Source: Streptomyces sp. NRRL S-350
Lineage (GTDB): Bacteria > Actinomycetota > Actinomycetes > Streptomycetales > Streptomycetaceae
Assembly: GCF_000719705.1 (NCBI RefSeq)
Contig: NZ_JOHO01000043.1
Location: 1 to 58,586 of the forward strand
Length of the DNA: 58,586 nt
Direction: 5' to 3'
Part shown: positions 57,126-58,586 of the stretch, piece by piece
How the letters are laid out: each line of letters starts with the position of its first letter
Numbering within the stretch: the stretch's first letter is position 1
The notes under the pieces: generated by a model
What the model was told of the DNA's origin: nothing
Seen by the model: only the letters and a program-made list of their open reading frames with translations
Database searches by the model: none
Position numbers and translations under genes: made by a program

Positions 57126-58406
57126 ATGACGGTTCTCAACCAGTCCCTGCACGCCCTCGACCCGGAGATCGCCGCCGCGGTCGACGCCGAGCTGCACCGC
57201 CAGCAGACCACCCTGGAGATGATCGCCTCCGAGAACTTCGCCCCGGTGGCGGTCATGGAGGCCCAGGGGTCGGTGCTCACCAACAAGTACGCGGAGGGCT
57301 ACCCCGGCCGCCGCTACTACGGCGGCTGCGAGCACGTCGACGTGGTCGAGCAGATCGCGATCGACCGCATCAAGGCCCTGTTCGGCGCCGAGCACGCCAA
57401 CGTCCAGCCGCACTCGGGCGCGCAGGCCAACGCCGCCGCGATGTTCGCGCTGATCCAGCCGGGCGACACCATCCTGGGCCTGAACCTGGCCCACGGCGGT
57501 CACCTGACCCACGGCATGAAGATCAACTTCTCCGGCAAGCTCTACAACGTGGTCGCGTACCACGTCGACGAGAAGACCGGCCAGGTCGACATGGCCGAGG
57601 TCGAGCGCCTCGCCAAGGAGCACCAGCCGAAGCTGATCATCGCCGGCTGGTCCGCCTACCCGCGGCAGCTGGACTTCGCCGAGTTCCGCCGGGTCGCCGA
57701 CGAGGTCGGCGCGCTGCTCATGGTGGACATGGCGCACTTCGCCGGCCTGGTGGCCGCCGGGCTGCACCCCAACCCGGTGCCCTACGCGGACGTGGTCACC
57801 ACCACCACCCACAAGACCCTGGGCGGCCCGCGCGGCGGCGTCATCCTGTCCAAGGCCGAGTACGCCAAGAAGATCAACTCGGCGGTCTTCCCCGGCCAGC
57901 AGGGCGGCCCGCTGGAGCACGTGATCGCGGGCAAGGCCGTCGCCTTCAAGGTCGCCGCGTCCGAGGAGTTCAAGGACCGCCAGCAGCGCACCCTGGACGG
58001 CGCCCGCATCCTCGCCGAGCGCCTGCTGCGGGCCGACGTCGCCGAGGCCGGCGCGTCCGTGCTCTCCGGCGGCACCGACGTGCACCTGGTCCTGGTCGAC
58101 CTGCGCAACAGCCGGCTCGACGGCCAGCAGGCCGAGGACCGCCTCCACGAGGTCGGCATCACGGTCAACCGCAACGCGATCCCGAACGACCCGCGCCCGC
58201 CGATGGTCACCTCGGGCCTGCGCATCGGCACCCCGGCCCTGGCCACCCGCGGCTTCCAGGCCGAGGACTTCCGCGAGGTCGCCGACATCATCGCCGAGGC
58301 GCTCAAGCCCGCCTTCGACGAGGGCGTCGCCGCCGCGCTGAAGGCCCGCGTCACCGCGCTGGCCGAGAAGTACCCGCTGTACCCGACCCTGGCCAACCAG
58401 GAGTAG
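57126..58406 (+). CDS. glyA: serine hydroxymethyltransferase
   Basis: A 426-residue PLP enzyme interconverting serine and glycine with tetrahydrofolate as one-carbon carrier. Motifs: [53 protein letters not shown] and the PLP lysine Lys230 in [16 protein letters not shown]. The start is ATG at 57126 after a GGGAAG ribosome site. As the third gene after the glycine riboswitch it uses the methylene-tetrahydrofolate made by the glycine cleavage system. Streptomycetes often have a second glyA elsewhere. A hairpin terminator follows. Confidence 0.97.
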   Translation: MTVLNQSLHALDPEIAAAVDAELHRQQTTLEMIASENFAPVAVMEAQGSVLTNKYAEGYPGRRYYGGCEHVDVVEQIAIDRIKALFGAEHANVQPHSGAQANAAAMFALIQPGDTILGLNLAHGGHLTHGMKINFSGKLYNVVAYHVDEKTGQVDMAEVERLAKEHQPKLIIAGWSAYPRQLDFAEFRRVADEVGALLMVDMAHFAGLVAAGLHPNPVPYADVVTTTTHKTLGGPRGGVILSKAEYAKKINSAVFPGQQGGPLEHVIAGKAVAFKVAASEEFKDRQQRTLDGARILAERLLRADVAEAGASVLSGGTDVHLVLVDLRNSRLDGQQAEDRLHEVGITVNRNAIPNDPRPPMVTSGLRIGTPALATRGFQAEDFREVADIIAEALKPAFDEGVAAALKARVTALAEKYPLYPTLANQE

Positions 58407-58478
58407 GTCCGCACCGGCCGGTCCTGGGCGACCGGCCACAGGTGACCGGCCTCACCCCTCCGGCGCACCTGGGACCCC

Positions 58479-58516
58479 GGGGCACCGCGCACACTGGACA
58501 GTGCGCGCGGTGCCCC
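58479..58516 (+). terminator. hairpin terminator after glyA
   Basis: GGGGCACCGCGC (58479-58490) and the next four bases pair with 58501-58516, 15 of 16 positions matched, around a 6-nt loop. It lies about 75 bp past glyA. The remaining bases to the window end show no gene. Confidence 0.75.
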
Positions 58517-58586
58517 GTCCCATGTCGGCCGCACGCCGGCCGGCACCGCCCCGGCCCGCCCCGCCCGCCCTTGCCAAGCCCTGCCC

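Overview
The window is very GC-rich, with GTG starts, leaderless-looking genes, a rare TTA codon and actinobacterial gene families. This suggests a streptomycete-type actinomycete (Streptomyces or Kitasatospora). Gene order follows, as far as I recall it, the conserved core-chromosome block of Streptomyces that runs from glyA-gcv past ligA and gat to ilvBNC, leuB and cimA. No tRNA, rRNA, insertion sequence, prophage or CRISPR array was seen. All calls come from reading the sequence; no database search was run.

Layout. Positions 1-115 are the end of a CvnD-like GTPase gene. Then, mostly on the minus strand, comes a branched-chain amino-acid and serine block: cimA, ilvE and leuB (272-4763), then serA (12100-13698) and the ilvB-ilvN-ilvC operon (13927-17504). 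The last is preceded by a 13-codon leader with an Ile-Leu-Val-Leu run and an attenuator-type terminator. An island at 4868-11770 holds a Uma2 remnant, a YfhO-like membrane protein, a large secreted subtilase and a candidate 53-residue gene. Next are two cyclic-di-GMP proteins (17834-20896 and 28824-30629), which flank a large LuxR-type ATPase regulator, a small ORF and the gatC-gatA-small membrane protein-gatB operon for Glu-tRNA(Gln)/Asp-tRNA(Asn) amidation.

From 30963 to 41899 the minus strand carries ligA with a MetE-like gene, a secreted beta-helix protein with three 375-bp repeats, an SDR oxidoreductase, a LOG-family protein, a secreted alpha/beta hydrolase, mnmA and a cysteine desulfurase. 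The last two probably act together in tRNA 2-thiouridine synthesis. An IclR regulator, a TRIC-type channel and two tandem acyltransferase-3 genes follow (42153-46350). A five-gene peptide ABC importer is at 46442-52526.

The right end (52972-58406) is a one-carbon and serine module. Two SseB-domain genes diverge from a tandem glycine riboswitch that precedes gcvT, gcvH and glyA. GcvT and GcvH break down glycine with GcvP and GcvL, which are not in the window, and GlyA interconverts serine and glycine.

The points most worth following up are a TTA codon in the rmdB-like cyclic-di-GMP gene, a possible second attenuator before cimA, the tandem acyltransferases with matching leaderless promoters, the SseB pair beside the glycine riboswitch, a possible ATT start on the beta-helix protein, and several clustered palindromes and tandem repeats. 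I did not find a clearly new multi-gene system.
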